Notes: a model not told the origin generated them from the letters alone. A DNA stretch of 34,051 nucleotides from Candidatus Latescibacterota bacterium (GCA_007571365.1 RKRN01000050.1:1-34051), one strand, 5' to 3'. Shown: positions 18,534-27,291, counted from the first letter of the stretch. A program made the numbers and translations.

Positions 18534-21500
18534 ATGGCCCAACTCGACCCTCATATCGCCGCCCACCTCGAATGGCTGGGCTTTGTCCAGCCCACGGGCT
18601 TGGTCGTCTCGGCTTCCGCTTTGGTCAAGGCCGGTGCAATTTTGCACCGCCGCGATGCCGAAGGCCAGCAGCGGCTGAGGGCATGCGTCGAAGAACGCCG
18701 CTTTGATGGCCAATCGCCTCAGCCATGGCTGCCGGATTTTTGCACCTTCGTCGGCGAGGTCCTCGGCTGGCACTTTTCGCCCAAAGGGTACGCCGGGACG
18801 GACGAAAACCCGATTCCTGCTGAGCTCGAAGTTGTCCTCCCCGACTATGGGGAGACCTTGCGCCCAACATACGCGGTGCGCGAAAGGAACCCCAGCGCTG
18901 GCGAATTGCCTTGGCAGCTTCTTGTGCAAGTGATCGAGCCGGGTCAATGCTTTGACCGCATCGAAGCGGGGGCCGGGCGGCTGGAAGCCTCGCCGCAAGG
19001 TCGCATGGAACGGCTGCTACGCGCTACGGCCGTCCCAGCCGGGCTGCTTTTCAACGGCTGTGCCTTGCGTCTTGTCTCGGCACCTCGCGGAGAAAGCTCG
19101 GGCTGGCTGGACTTCCGGGTCGCCGATATGCTTCTGACAGCGGGGCGTCCCATCTGCACGGCCTTGCGCCTACTGTTGAGCGAGCGTCGCCTGCTGGCGT
19201 TGCCGCAGCGCGAACGCCTTGCTTGCCTGCTTGCAGAAAGCCGCAAGTACCAAAACGAAGTCAGCGAGCGGTTGTCCGAGCAGGTGCTTCATGCCCTCTA
19301 CGAATTGCTGCGTGGTTTTCAAGCCGCCCACGATGCCTCGCAGGGTACGCTCTTGCGAGAGCCGCTACGCGAGGACCCCGACGATGTTTATCGCGCACTA
19401 CTCACCGTACTTTTGCGGCTCGTTTTTCTGCTCTATGCCGAGGAGCGCGACATGCTGCCAGCGCACGACACCTTTGTGCGCTACTACTCCATTGCCGCTC
19501 TCTATGATCGCCTGTGCAGCGACGCCGCGCTCTATCCCGACACCATGGACCAACGCTATGGGGCATGGGCACAACTGTTGGTTTTGTTCCGCATGGTCCA
19601 CGACGGTGCCGCCGCTGATGGACTGCACTTACCCGAGCGGCACGGTGCTCTATTCGATCCGGATCGCTTCAAGTTCCTCGAAGGCCGCATGGGGAGTGGA
19701 GCGCGTCAAAAGCACGAGCGGATCGAGCCGCCGCAGGTGCCCGACGGCACGATCTACCGCGCACTTGAAAAGCTCTTGGTGCTCGACGGCGAGCGCATCT
19801 CGTACCGGGCCCTCGATGTGGAGCAAATTGGCTCAGTGTACGAAACCATGATGGGATTTCGCTTGGAGACCGCGCTGGGGTACTCGGCCGCGATCAAGGC
19901 CGCGAAAAGATACGGAGCACCCACGACTGTCAACCTCGAAGCGTTGCTTGCCACATCGCCGGCCAAGCGCGAGAAGTGGCTGCGCGACCATGCCGACCGC
20001 AAACTGCCCGACAAGGCCAAGAAGGCGGTACAGGCCGCCGCTGTGATCGACGACCTGCACGTGGCCCTCGACGCAGTACTCGACAAGGTGGCCACGCCGG
20101 ACTTGGTTCCCCAAGGGGCGATGGTGCTCCAGCCCAACCAAGCGCGGCGTCGCTCTGGCTCTCACTATACGCCCCGTGCGCTCACCGAGCCGATTGTCCG
20201 CACGAGCTTGGAACCCATCTTGGCGCGGCTGCGCGGCGACGATGGCCGCCCGCCGCGTCCCGAACAGATTCTCGACCTCAAGGTCTGCGATCCGGCGATG
20301 GGGTCTGGGGCCTTTTTGGTGGAAGCCTGTCGCCAGCTTGCCGACGCCTTGGTGGAAGCCTATCGCGCCCACGACGCGGTGCCCGAAATCCCACCCGATG
20401 CAAACGAGACGATTTACGCCCGTCGCCTCGTGGCGCAGCGTTGTCTCTACGGCGTGGATCGCAATCCGATGGCGGTGGATTTGGCCAAGCTGTCTTTGTG
20501 GCTTATGACCTTGGCTAAGGACCACCCGTTCACCTTTCTCGACCATGCGTTGCGGCACGGCGATTCTTTGGTCGGGCTGTCGCGCAAGCAGATTGAGGCG
20601 TTTCACTATAAGGAAGGGGCGCGGCGGTTTCAGGCGGATTTTGAGACTATGCGAGTGCACGATCAGATGGCGAAAGTGGCCGATTTGCGTCGCCGCATCC
20701 GCGAAGCCGGGGAGACCACGCCAGACCGGCAACTGCAACGGCTGTGGATGGAGGCCCAAGACGAACTAAGCGAAGTAACGCTATTTGGGGATTTGGTGCT
20801 GGCGGCGTTTTTTGCCGAAGGCCAAGCCAAAAAACGGGAGGCCAAACGGGCGGAGTTTGCCGCGGCGGTGATCAGCGGCCAGGTGGGTCGCTACCGCGGT
20901 TGGCTGGCCGAGCAGCGAGAGGGCGATTCGCCGCTTGCGCCGTTCCACTGGGAGCTTGAGTTCCCGGAGGTGTTTGAGCGGGAGAGGGCGGGGTTTGATG
21001 TGCTGGTGGGGAATCCGCCGTTTGCGGGGAAAAACACGGTGGCGGCGGGGAATGTTCCCGGTTATCCAGACTGGCTCAAGCAGATGCACGAGCATAGCCA
21101 CGGCAATGCCGACTTGGTGGCTCATTTTTTTCGACGGGCGTTCAACCTCGTCCGCGAGGGCGGGGCGTTTGGGTTAATCGCCACCAATACCATCGCGCAG
21201 GGCGATACTCGCTCAACCGGGCTGCAGTGGATTTGCGAACACGGCGGCGCCATCTACAACGCCCGTCGGCGGGTGAAGTGGCCCGGGCTGGCGGCGGTGG
21301 TGGTGAGTGTGGTCCACGTGAGTAAGGGATGTTTTGTGGCGGAGAAACGCCTCGACGATAAACCAAGTGATACGATCACGGCCTTTCTGTTCCACCGCGG
21401 TGGCCACGACAATCCAGTGCGGCTGAAGGCCAACGCGGGTAAGAGCTTCGTGGGTAGCTATATCCTCGGCATGGGCTTCACATTCGACGACACGGACAAG

Positions 21501-21937
21501 AAGGGCGTGGCGACGCCGCTGGCCGCGATGGAGCGATTGCTCGAGGACGATCCGCGCAACAAAGAAGCGATTTTCCCCTACATCGGCGGCGAGGAGGTGA
21601 ACACGTCGCCGACGCACACTCACCACCGCTATGTGATCAACTTTCGCGACTATCCGCTGCGGCGGGAGGATCTGGGTGCGCGGGCCTCTGGCCCGCGGGC
21701 GGGCGGGACGCCCACCCTCCCAGGAAGTGCATCGGGCCTTGCCGATACGTCTTGGGCAGCAGCAGACGATGGGCAACGACGCTGTTGGAACTCAACGCCC
21801 AACGCGCCGCTGAGGAAGTGCGCTCAGGCGCAGCCGCGCAAAAGCCAAAAAAGAGAGCGACGCGCCAAAAGCCGAGAGTGTCGCTGCCGCTGTGGGAGAC
21901 AGACTCGGCAAGCAAACTCACGGAAGGAGACGACTGA
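18534..21937 (+). pseudogene. drmMI: DISARM adenine methylase DrmMI, C-terminally disrupted
   Basis: The first ~1048 residues are a typical class 1 DISARM N6-adenine methylase: SAM motif I DPAMGSGAF (~586-594) and catalytic motif NPPF (~826-829), with a long helical N-terminus. After RDYPLRREDLG (about 21674) the frame enters an inverted-repeat palindrome and leaves the family. That frame stays open to 22202 but runs over the next gene. A Lys/Ala-rich tail typical of these proteins (LLELNAQRAAEE...) reappears in another frame from ~21776 and stops at 21937, exactly overlapping the next start (TGATG). By comparison with family architecture as I recall it, a few hundred residues of the C-terminal target-recognition region are missing. 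The methylase is probably inactive; assembly error is the alternative. Confidence 0.65.
21672..21723. repeat. Inverted pair of REP-like palindromes at the drmMI break
   Basis: Two ~25-bp units in inverted orientation (CTGGGTGCGCGGGC... and its near complement ending ...CCACCCTCCCAG) form a long GC-rich hairpin. The unit matches the palindrome at 29-54. It sits exactly where drmMI leaves its family sequence, so it likely marks an insertion or the deletion junction. Confidence 0.6.
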
Positions 21938-22338
21938 TGGACGCAAAACACAAACACCTCGAATTCATCCAAGGCGCAATCAACCGCCTCGCCGCCAACT
22001 CATTCCAATTGAAGGGATGGAGTGTGGTCTTGGTGTCCGCCATCTTCTTCCTCCTCGGCCGGGGAGGCTCCATCGAACTCGTGGCCATCGCCTTGATTCC
22101 CGTGGTCTTCTTCTGGGGATTCGACAGCTACTTCCTGCGGCAAGAGCGTCTGTTTCGCGCCCTCTACGATCATGTCCGGGGGCTCCCGGACGACGCTATT
22201 GACTTTTCCATGGATACTCGTTCATTCCAACAGAGCTTGACTTGGAAAGATGCAGCGTTTTCGCGTACCCTGTTCGTTTTCTACGATGCGCTTATCCTTA
22301 CAATTTTCTTCGCAATTTTTCTCATTAAGGGGACATAA
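21937..22338 (+). CDS. Three-TM membrane protein, partner of the TIR-like gene
   Basis: 133 residues from ATG 21937, with GGAAGGAG upstream and a one-base overlap with the drmMI tail stop. A short amphipathic N-terminus (HLEFIQGAINRLAANSFQLKGW) precedes hydrophobic segments at ~26-41, ~46-66 and ~111-130; a charged cytosolic loop (RQERLFRALYDHVRG) lies between the second and third. Proteins of this pattern are, to my knowledge, frequent neighbours of DUF1863 TIR-like proteins, suggesting a membrane-anchored sensor or effector pair. The TIR-like gene begins 3 nt downstream. The exact role is not established from sequence. Confidence 0.6.
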   Translation: MDAKHKHLEFIQGAINRLAANSFQLKGWSVVLVSAIFFLLGRGGSIELVAIALIPVVFFWGFDSYFLRQERLFRALYDHVRGLPDDAIDFSMDTRSFQQSLTWKDAAFSRTLFVFYDALILTIFFAIFLIKGT

Positions 22339-22341
22339 ACA

Positions 22342-22785
22342 ATGGCACGTAGAGTCTTTTTTAGCTTCAAGTATAAACCCGATGTATCTCGCGCCATGGT
22401 CGTCCGCAATAGCTAGGTGACACAAGGCAAGGAAGCAGCAGGTTTCGTGGACGCCGTTGAATTTGAGAAGATCAAGCGTCAGGGAGATCGGGCTATCAAG
22501 CGATGGATTGATAATCAGCTTGATGGCACATCGGTAACTGTCGTATTCGTGGGGGCTCGTACTTGTTCAAGCAGATGGGTAAAGTACGAAATCGAGCAAA
22601 GCAAGAAGAAGCAGAACGGTTTACTTGGGATCGACATCAGCAAGATCAGTGATTTGAATGGAGACACGGCTGAACGGTGCGGCGAGATACCGGAAGGCTA
22701 CCCGTTCTATCTCTGGAATAAGGATAACGGCTACAACAACATGGGTGATTGGATAGAGAAAGCCGCTAGGGATGCGGGACGATAA
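22342..22785 (+). pseudogene. TIR-like (DUF1863/MTH538) protein with in-frame amber codon
   Basis: Reads MARRVFFSFKYKPDV...RNS, then TAG at 22414-22416, then continues in the same frame (VTQGKEAAGFVDA...) for 122 codons to the stop. The family has RNSWVT at this point as I recall it, so a TGG to TAG change fits exactly. Family features after the stop include WIDNQLDGTSVTVVFVGARTCSSRWVKYEIE, typical of the Rossmann-like TIR fold used in ThsB-like NAD-derived signalling. The frame after the TAG could start at GTG 22417, but that would lack the first strand. Without suppression it should be inactive. It sits between the 3-TM gene (3-nt gap) and the ubiquitin-like cassette (18-nt gap). Confidence 0.7.
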
Positions 22786-22803
22786 AAAGAAAGAGCTAAC
22801 ATC

Positions 22804-23139
22804 GTGAAGTGCCGAGAACCCTTGCCTGATGGGTGTCCTCCAAACGCCGCCGATGAGATCGCCCAGCCTCGCGACGTGTTTCGCTTAGTTCGGACGAATC
22901 CGCCGACAGCAGAGGACTTCAAGTCGCAGTGGGCGGAAAAACCCGGCTCTACTTTCCGCGGAATTGACGAATGCCAAGTCCGAGGGCTATCGGTTCACGC
23001 CGAGCGGCGCAACACAGCGAACTCCTTGAAGCTCCCAACGTTGGGCGAGTACGACGGACCACAGCTATTCGAAGCTCGCGCCGCCGAAGAAACGCCGCAT
23101 TTGCCGCGACTAAACTCAAATGATGGAGACGCCACATGA
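22804..23139 (+). CDS. Small conserved protein of ubiquitin-like cassettes
   Basis: 111 residues, GTG start, first gene of the coupled cassette. The N-terminal two-thirds (KCREPLPDGCPP, FRLVRTNPPTAEDFKSQ, ECQVRGLSVHAER) has the look of a conserved hypothetical family that I recall beside bacterial multi-ubiquitin genes; no function is known to me. The last ~30 residues are of low conservation and polar, so the 3' end may be altered. Its TGA overlaps the ATG of the ubiquitin-like gene (ATGA at 23136-23139), arguing that it is translated. It could be a conjugation target, adaptor or regulator. Confidence 0.5.
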   Translation: MKCREPLPDGCPPNAADEIAQPRDVFRLVRTNPPTAEDFKSQWAEKPGSTFRGIDECQVRGLSVHAERRNTANSLKLPTLGEYDGPQLFEARAAEETPHLPRLNSNDGDAT

Positions 23140-23588
23140 ATGAGAAGATAGATTTTTTTCTCAACGGAAAGCCTGCAAGCGCTGAATCGCCGCTGAGCGT
23201 CCGCAAACTGCTCGAAATGGCGGGGGTGTCCCCCGATGCGTTCTGTATCGAAACCCCGGACAATGTGCTTCACTGCGCCCCGGACCAATCGATCTCGCTT
23301 CGCAGCGGCGACAAACTCGGAATTAAGCGCAAACCACCCGCTCAGCCAGTTCGCCTGCATTACAAGGTGAACGGCGAAGATCAGACCACGACGACCAACC
23401 CATTGTCTTTGGAAACAATCCTGCGGCAAGCCGGTGCCGATGCCAGCATCGACGCCAGCGATCTCGGTGTTTACTACCTCGAAAACCTCGCCGACGGAGC
23501 CAAGTACGAGAGCCTCGCCGACCTAATCATCATCAAAGACGGCGATCAGTTCGTCGCCATCCACACCGGGGCGACGCCAGTGGCATGA
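23136..23588 (+). CDS. Tandem ubiquitin-like (multi-ubiquitin type) modifier
   Basis: 150 residues forming two successive beta-grasp-like units: ~3-67 (IDFFLNGKPASAESPLSVRKLLEMAG) and ~71-145 (RLHYKVNGEDQTTTTNPLSLETILRQAG). Each starts with a strand and ends in a segment like DGDQFVAIHTG. The two-domain plan recalls bacterial multi-ubiquitin (PF14452) and ISG15-like modifiers. The C-terminus is HTGATPVA: no di-glycine, but a single Gly145 with a five-residue tail, which could be trimmed by the JAB domain encoded two genes downstream. Overlaps both neighbours by ATGA. I am fairly sure of the family class, less of the exact Pfam family. Confidence 0.65.
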   Translation: MNEKIDFFLNGKPASAESPLSVRKLLEMAGVSPDAFCIETPDNVLHCAPDQSISLRSGDKLGIKRKPPAQPVRLHYKVNGEDQTTTTNPLSLETILRQAGADASIDASDLGVYYLENLADGAKYESLADLIIIKDGDQFVAIHTGATPVA

Positions 23589-23965
23589 GCGCCGCAGAGG
23601 CCGCCCAACGCGAGCTGTGCGCTCTCGGATTCGACGCGGAGGTCGCGACCGATCCGGCCTATAGCCGCGGGCCGATCGTCCTGTTCGAGTATCCAGTAAA
23701 TAACGGTCCGCACCGGGGAAAGACATTCAAAATCGGCATCAGCTTCCAAGAGGACGCATATCCCGAATACCCGCCCCACTTCGTCCACATCGCCAACCTT
23801 CATGCAACCCGCCTGACCATATTTTCCAACTATCAATCCCCAGATCTCGAATGGTCGGTCTTCAGTCTCCCGCCCTCGGATTTCTGGGATTCGCTCGCCC
23901 CAGCAGACAAGAACATGAAGACATACGTCAATCGACACCTAGCGCGCGTCTGGGCGCAGATATGA
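23585..23965 (+). CDS. E2-like (UBC-fold) protein lacking the canonical catalytic Cys
   Basis: 126 residues. A central segment, FKIGISFQEDAYPEYPPHFVHI, is the E2-like strand followed by a YPxxPP motif (59-64), as in UBC-fold proteins; a helical end (AADKNMKTYVNRHLARVW-like) follows. The only cysteine is Cys12, before the fold core, so there is none where the E2 thioester forms. It may be a non-catalytic E2-like family, use another residue, or present the modifier to the E1. Position between the modifier and the JAB-E1 gene, with ATGA overlaps on both sides, supports the assignment more than motif evidence alone. Confidence 0.55.
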   Translation: MSAAEAAQRELCALGFDAEVATDPAYSRGPIVLFEYPVNNGPHRGKTFKIGISFQEDAYPEYPPHFVHIANLHATRLTIFSNYQSPDLEWSVFSLPPSDFWDSLAPADKNMKTYVNRHLARVWAQI

Positions 23966-25458
23966 GATACGACAGATACGACGCCGTCCTAACCCACGCC
24001 GTGCATCGCCAAGCAAGCGATATGCTGCTACAGCATATCAGACGCGATCAGCGGCAGGAAGACCTATGCTTCGCTTTGTGGCGACCTAGCACCGGCGGCG
24101 AACGACAGTCGGCTCTAATTTTTCGCCTCGTACCGCCCCAAGATGGCGAACGACACCTGCACGGTAATGCCAGTTTTGAGGCCGCGTACTTGGCGCGGGC
24201 GGTACGAATCGCCCACGCCGAGCAGGCTGGCTTGGCGTTTATGCACAACCACTTTAGCCCAGGCTGGCAGGGGATGAGCGACGTGGACATCGTAGCCGAG
24301 CGAGATAGAATTTCGCCGCCAGCCCGCGCTACTGGCTTCCCCGTCGTTGGTCTGACCTTGGGGGTGGATGGCAGTTGGAGTGCCCGCTTCTGGGTTTGGA
24401 GCGGACGTCAGGTCGAGCTATGCTGGTGCGACAAGGTGCGGGTGGTCGGTCGCGGCCTACAAATCACCTACAATGACGATCATCTGCCGCCCCCTGTGCG
24501 TCGGCCGGCACTGAGCCGGACCATTGACACATGGGGAGAGGCGGTTCAAAGCGATATCGCCCGCCTTCGGGTCGGCGTAGTAGGCGTCGGCAGCGTCGGC
24601 TGTATGGTGGCCGAAGCTCTTGCCCGCATGGGGATTCGACATCTGGCTTTGGTGGATGCCGACCGCGTCGAACCCCATAATCTAGATAGACTGCTGTATG
24701 CCGGCGTCGATGATGTGGGCATATACAAGACGGAACTGGCCGCACGGAACCTAAAGCGGAGTGCCACTGCGGAGGCTTTTCGCGTGGATGCCGTGACTCG
24801 CCGGATCGAAGAACGACCCGCATACCTCGCTGCCCTCGATTGCGATGTGCTCTTCGCCGCCGTGGACCGGCCGTTGCCAAAGGACGTAGTGAACCACATC
24901 GCTTATGCACACTGCATCCCCGTTATATTCGGCGGCGTCTTCGTGGACAGGAAGTCTAACGGGCGGCTGGGCCAAGCCGCGTGGAGTGCGATGCTCGTCG
25001 GCCCAGATGCGCGGTGCCTGCGCTGCGACGGGCAGTACACGACTTCCGACGTAGTCATGGAGCGCGACGGCTCGCTCGACGATCCGTCCTATGTGCGGCG
25101 ACAACGCTCGGGCGACGGACGACGGAACCAAAACGTCTTTCCGTTCAGTGCGAACGTCGCCAGCTATATGATACTGGAGATGATCCGGCTGGTCGCGGGG
25201 GAGGCCTGGTGGCCCACTGTGGCTGGGAAGTTGCACTACAGTTTTATTCCGAACCGGCTGTCGACCGAACACGCCGCTTGCAAGGAGCACTGTTCGGTTC
25301 AGGCGAAGCTAGCCGCCGGAGACCACGCTAAGTATCCCTTCATCATCGATCCCGTACAGAGAACGGACCACCGGAGTCGCCTCAGCCGGTGGGTCAATTG
25401 GTGCGTCAATCGCCTCAGACATTGCGTCAATTGGTGGCGGAAACGAGCAACCTCATGA
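23962..25458 (+). CDS. JAB deubiquitinase-E1 (ThiF) fusion
   Basis: 498 residues from the ATG overlapping the E2-like stop. The N-terminal ~160 residues are a JAB/JAMM metallopeptidase: H95-x-H97 followed by S106-x-x-D109 (MHNHFSPGWQGMSDVD). The C-terminal ~300 residues are an E1-like adenylation domain: GVGSVG dinucleotide/ATP motif (~208-213), ALVDADRVEPHNLDR, and CLRC (about 25018) plus CKEHC (about 25280), which may bind zinc or supply the catalytic Cys. JAB-E1 fusions process the modifier and activate it for conjugation in bacterial ubiquitin-like systems. The last ~45 residues are basic and Trp-rich. Both active sites look intact. Confidence 0.75.
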   Translation: MRYDRYDAVLTHAVHRQASDMLLQHIRRDQRQEDLCFALWRPSTGGERQSALIFRLVPPQDGERHLHGNASFEAAYLARAVRIAHAEQAGLAFMHNHFSPGWQGMSDVDIVAERDRISPPARATGFPVVGLTLGVDGSWSARFWVWSGRQVELCWCDKVRVVGRGLQITYNDDHLPPPVRRPALSRTIDTWGEAVQSDIARLRVGVVGVGSVGCMVAEALARMGIRHLALVDADRVEPHNLDRLLYAGVDDVGIYKTELAARNLKRSATAEAFRVDAVTRRIEERPAYLAALDCDVLFAAVDRPLPKDVVNHIAYAHCIPVIFGGVFVDRKSNGRLGQAAWSAMLVGPDARCLRCDGQYTTSDVVMERDGSLDDPSYVRRQRSGDGRRNQNVFPFSANVASYMILEMIRLVAGEAWWPTVAGKLHYSFIPNRLSTEHAACKEHCSVQAKLAAGDHAKYPFIIDPVQRTDHRSRLSRWVNWCVNRLRHCVNWWRKRATS

Positions 25459-26720
25459 GCCAGATCATCAGACTATCATTACAGAACGTCCGGTGCTTCG
25501 CCGAGCCACAAGCAGCCGAGTTGGGCAAAATCACGCTGCTTGTCGGAGAAAATAATACCGGAAAATCGACGTTTCTTGGGTGCTACAAAGAATTCGCCCG
25601 GCTAGCAGGTCTCTATGAACTATCCGACCCGGCCCCCGATCAGCCCGGATTCGATGACCCTCCTTACAGCATGGGAGACTTCAGCACCATCGCTCGGCAC
25701 CAGTCGGATACATTCGTCTTGGACGGCGTACTCGAAGGGCATTGCCACACGCATCTCCGGTTGGCGTTTGGCCAAGAGCAGGGCCAACCGTCGGAAAACG
25801 CCGTAGCACTTCACTTTCAGGCCGCCCACGGCGCGGAAAAGTGCCTGACTGTGAGCAGAAACCCGGGGCGGCCCGCAAGCTGGGAGTTCCGGGCCGCTGG
25901 GAACAGTCTTGTCATTCCACAGGCCGACCTGTCCTACCGGCAGATCTCCACCTGGTTGTCGCAGCGCGCACGACACGGCCTGCTGCCGTATTTGGGCAGT
26001 GTGTCCACCTACCGCAAACGGATCGGGACGGACGCGACCTTCGAGCGACAAACGGCGTTTGCGAACATGACGAATTTCCTGCGGGAGATGCCGTTTCCCA
26101 CCGAACCCATAGCCGTCATATCTGTTGATCCCTCGCCGCCGCCGCGGCAGCGGTACTATGCACAAGACCTGCTGGGTGTTCGCGACTTGGAAGTGCTCAG
26201 AGAATACCTCGCTTCCACCGGAGATCGGCTCAAGCTGTTTTCCGAAATCGACATCAAACGGGGGTCGCAAGCGCGAGACGGTCTTTTCGAGCTGCGTATC
26301 AGGCAGGGGGGAGCATGGCACAACTTGGCTGATGTGGGGTATGGCGTCCATTCTATTCTCCAAGTGCTCCGGGTGATGTCCGACAAGCGGGTGGGTGTCG
26401 CCCTCCTGTTGCAGCAGCCGGAAGTGCATATTCATCCGTCCGCGCAGGCGGTGCTGGCACAGATGATGGCTGAATCGACGCATCGCTTCGTCATCGAGAC
26501 CCACAGCGATCACCTAATCGATCGGTTTCGCATCTGCGTTATGAAAGGCGTTCTCGCCCCGGCAGATTTTAGGATCGTCTATTTTGAACGCAATCCAGAA
26601 AGCGGCGAATCGCTGATCCACAACATCTCAGTCGATCGCGCTGGAAATCTCGAAGGAGAGCCTGACGGATACCGGAAGTTCTTTCTGCAAGAGACCAATC
26701 GACTGCTCGGCTTCGATTGA
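25455..26720 (+). CDS. AAA15/OLD-like ATPase (AAA_21, DUF3696 type)
   Basis: 421 residues from the ATG overlapping the JAB-E1 stop (ATGA 25455-25458). ABC/SMC-type ATPase: Walker A GENNTGKST (31-39), Walker B region LLLQQPEVHIHPSAQA and H-loop ETHSDHLIDRFR. The family is recognisable from QQPE in place of EEPE and the C-terminal HNISVDRAGNLEG. Such ATPases act with a nuclease partner in defence systems; the next gene is PIN-like. No TOPRIM domain is visible, so it is not a canonical OLD nuclease. I infer a sensor/regulator of the PIN nuclease, possibly controlled by ubiquitin-like conjugation. Confidence 0.7.
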   Translation: MSQIIRLSLQNVRCFAEPQAAELGKITLLVGENNTGKSTFLGCYKEFARLAGLYELSDPAPDQPGFDDPPYSMGDFSTIARHQSDTFVLDGVLEGHCHTHLRLAFGQEQGQPSENAVALHFQAAHGAEKCLTVSRNPGRPASWEFRAAGNSLVIPQADLSYRQISTWLSQRARHGLLPYLGSVSTYRKRIGTDATFERQTAFANMTNFLREMPFPTEPIAVISVDPSPPPRQRYYAQDLLGVRDLEVLREYLASTGDRLKLFSEIDIKRGSQARDGLFELRIRQGGAWHNLADVGYGVHSILQVLRVMSDKRVGVALLLQQPEVHIHPSAQAVLAQMMAESTHRFVIETHSDHLIDRFRICVMKGVLAPADFRIVYFERNPESGESLIHNISVDRAGNLEGEPDGYRKFFLQETNRLLGFD

Positions 26721-26729
26721 GAAATCACT

Positions 26730-27200
26730 ATGTGCATTAGAGCGATCATCGACGCAAATCTGTTCGGTGATCTTCAAGCGGCCAAGATCAAACCCCTACT
26801 GCGATGGATCGACAGAAAAGACGGCCTGCTCGTCTATTCGGATGCCGGGGAGTACAGCGACGAGCTAAAAAAGAGCCGGAAAACGCTAGAGCTGTTCATA
26901 GCCTACCGGCGACAAGGTTCCGCCACGCTCATCCGGGGAAGCGGCATAGAAGCGGCGAAAGGCCAGATTACTGGTCGTGAACTTCGCTCCAATGACGCCC
27001 ACATCATCGCCCTGGCCCGCGCCAGCGAAGCCATGGTCCTTTGCACGGACGACGAACTACTCAAGAGGGATTTCCTGAACAAGGACTTGCTACCGAATGT
27101 CGGAAACGACGCTAGGGCAGTGTATCCTTTGAACGCCGCACGAGGCACACAACGCAACTTTGTCGGAAAGCGAAAGTGTGCCAACAGGCGGCGCAGTTGA
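26730..27200 (+). CDS. PIN-like nuclease partner of the ATPase
   Basis: 156 residues, ATG 9 nt after the ATPase stop. PIN-type acidic residues: Asp8 (IIDAN), Glu/Asp near 41-45 (EYSDEL), Asp89 in SNDAHIIALARA and Asp107/108 with Asp114 (CTDDELLKRDF). PIN domains are Mg-dependent RNases or DNases. The last ~25 residues are basic (KRKCANRRRS). It ends the cassette, followed after ~55 nt by a solitary MITE end and then the VapBC remnant. I am moderately confident of the PIN assignment; its target is unknown. Confidence 0.6.
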   Translation: MCIRAIIDANLFGDLQAAKIKPLLRWIDRKDGLLVYSDAGEYSDELKKSRKTLELFIAYRRQGSATLIRGSGIEAAKGQITGRELRSNDAHIIALARASEAMVLCTDDELLKRDFLNKDLLPNVGNDARAVYPLNAARGTQRNFVGKRKCANRRRS

Positions 27201-27254
27201 GTGGTCTTGCGCGGGAAGGACGACCGAGGGGCCGGAAACATCAGACTCATATTA

Positions 27255-27273
27255 GAGTGCGTAACATCAGTTA
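27255..27273. repeat. Solitary MITE terminal repeat
   Basis: GAGTGCGTAACATCAGTTA matches the right terminal inverted repeat of the copy at 32511-32643 (GACTGCGTAACATCAGTTA) at all but one base. No partner end is seen within 250 bp; weakly similar AGGGGCCGG upstream may be interior remains of a decayed copy. Confidence 0.5.
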
Positions 27274-27291
27274 CTTTATTAAGGTAAGTAA
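27271..27291. promoter_or_regulatory. Inverted repeat, candidate antitoxin operator
   Basis: TTACTT at 27271-27276 and AAGTAA at 27286-27291 form a 6-bp inverted repeat ~40 bp before the AbrB-type antitoxin start, where such antitoxins bind their own promoter. GGAGG precedes the ATG. Match by eye only. Confidence 0.35.

Noticed and set aside
21938..22202. C-terminal extension of the drmMI reading frame
   Set aside because: It runs out of frame across the 3-TM gene, is Arg/Pro-rich and unlike methylases; the true tail is in another frame ending at 21937.
22414..22416. TAG read as pyrrolysine or general amber recoding
   Set aside because: Trp (TGG) is the family residue, one base away; no supporting tRNA or synthetase genes are in the window.
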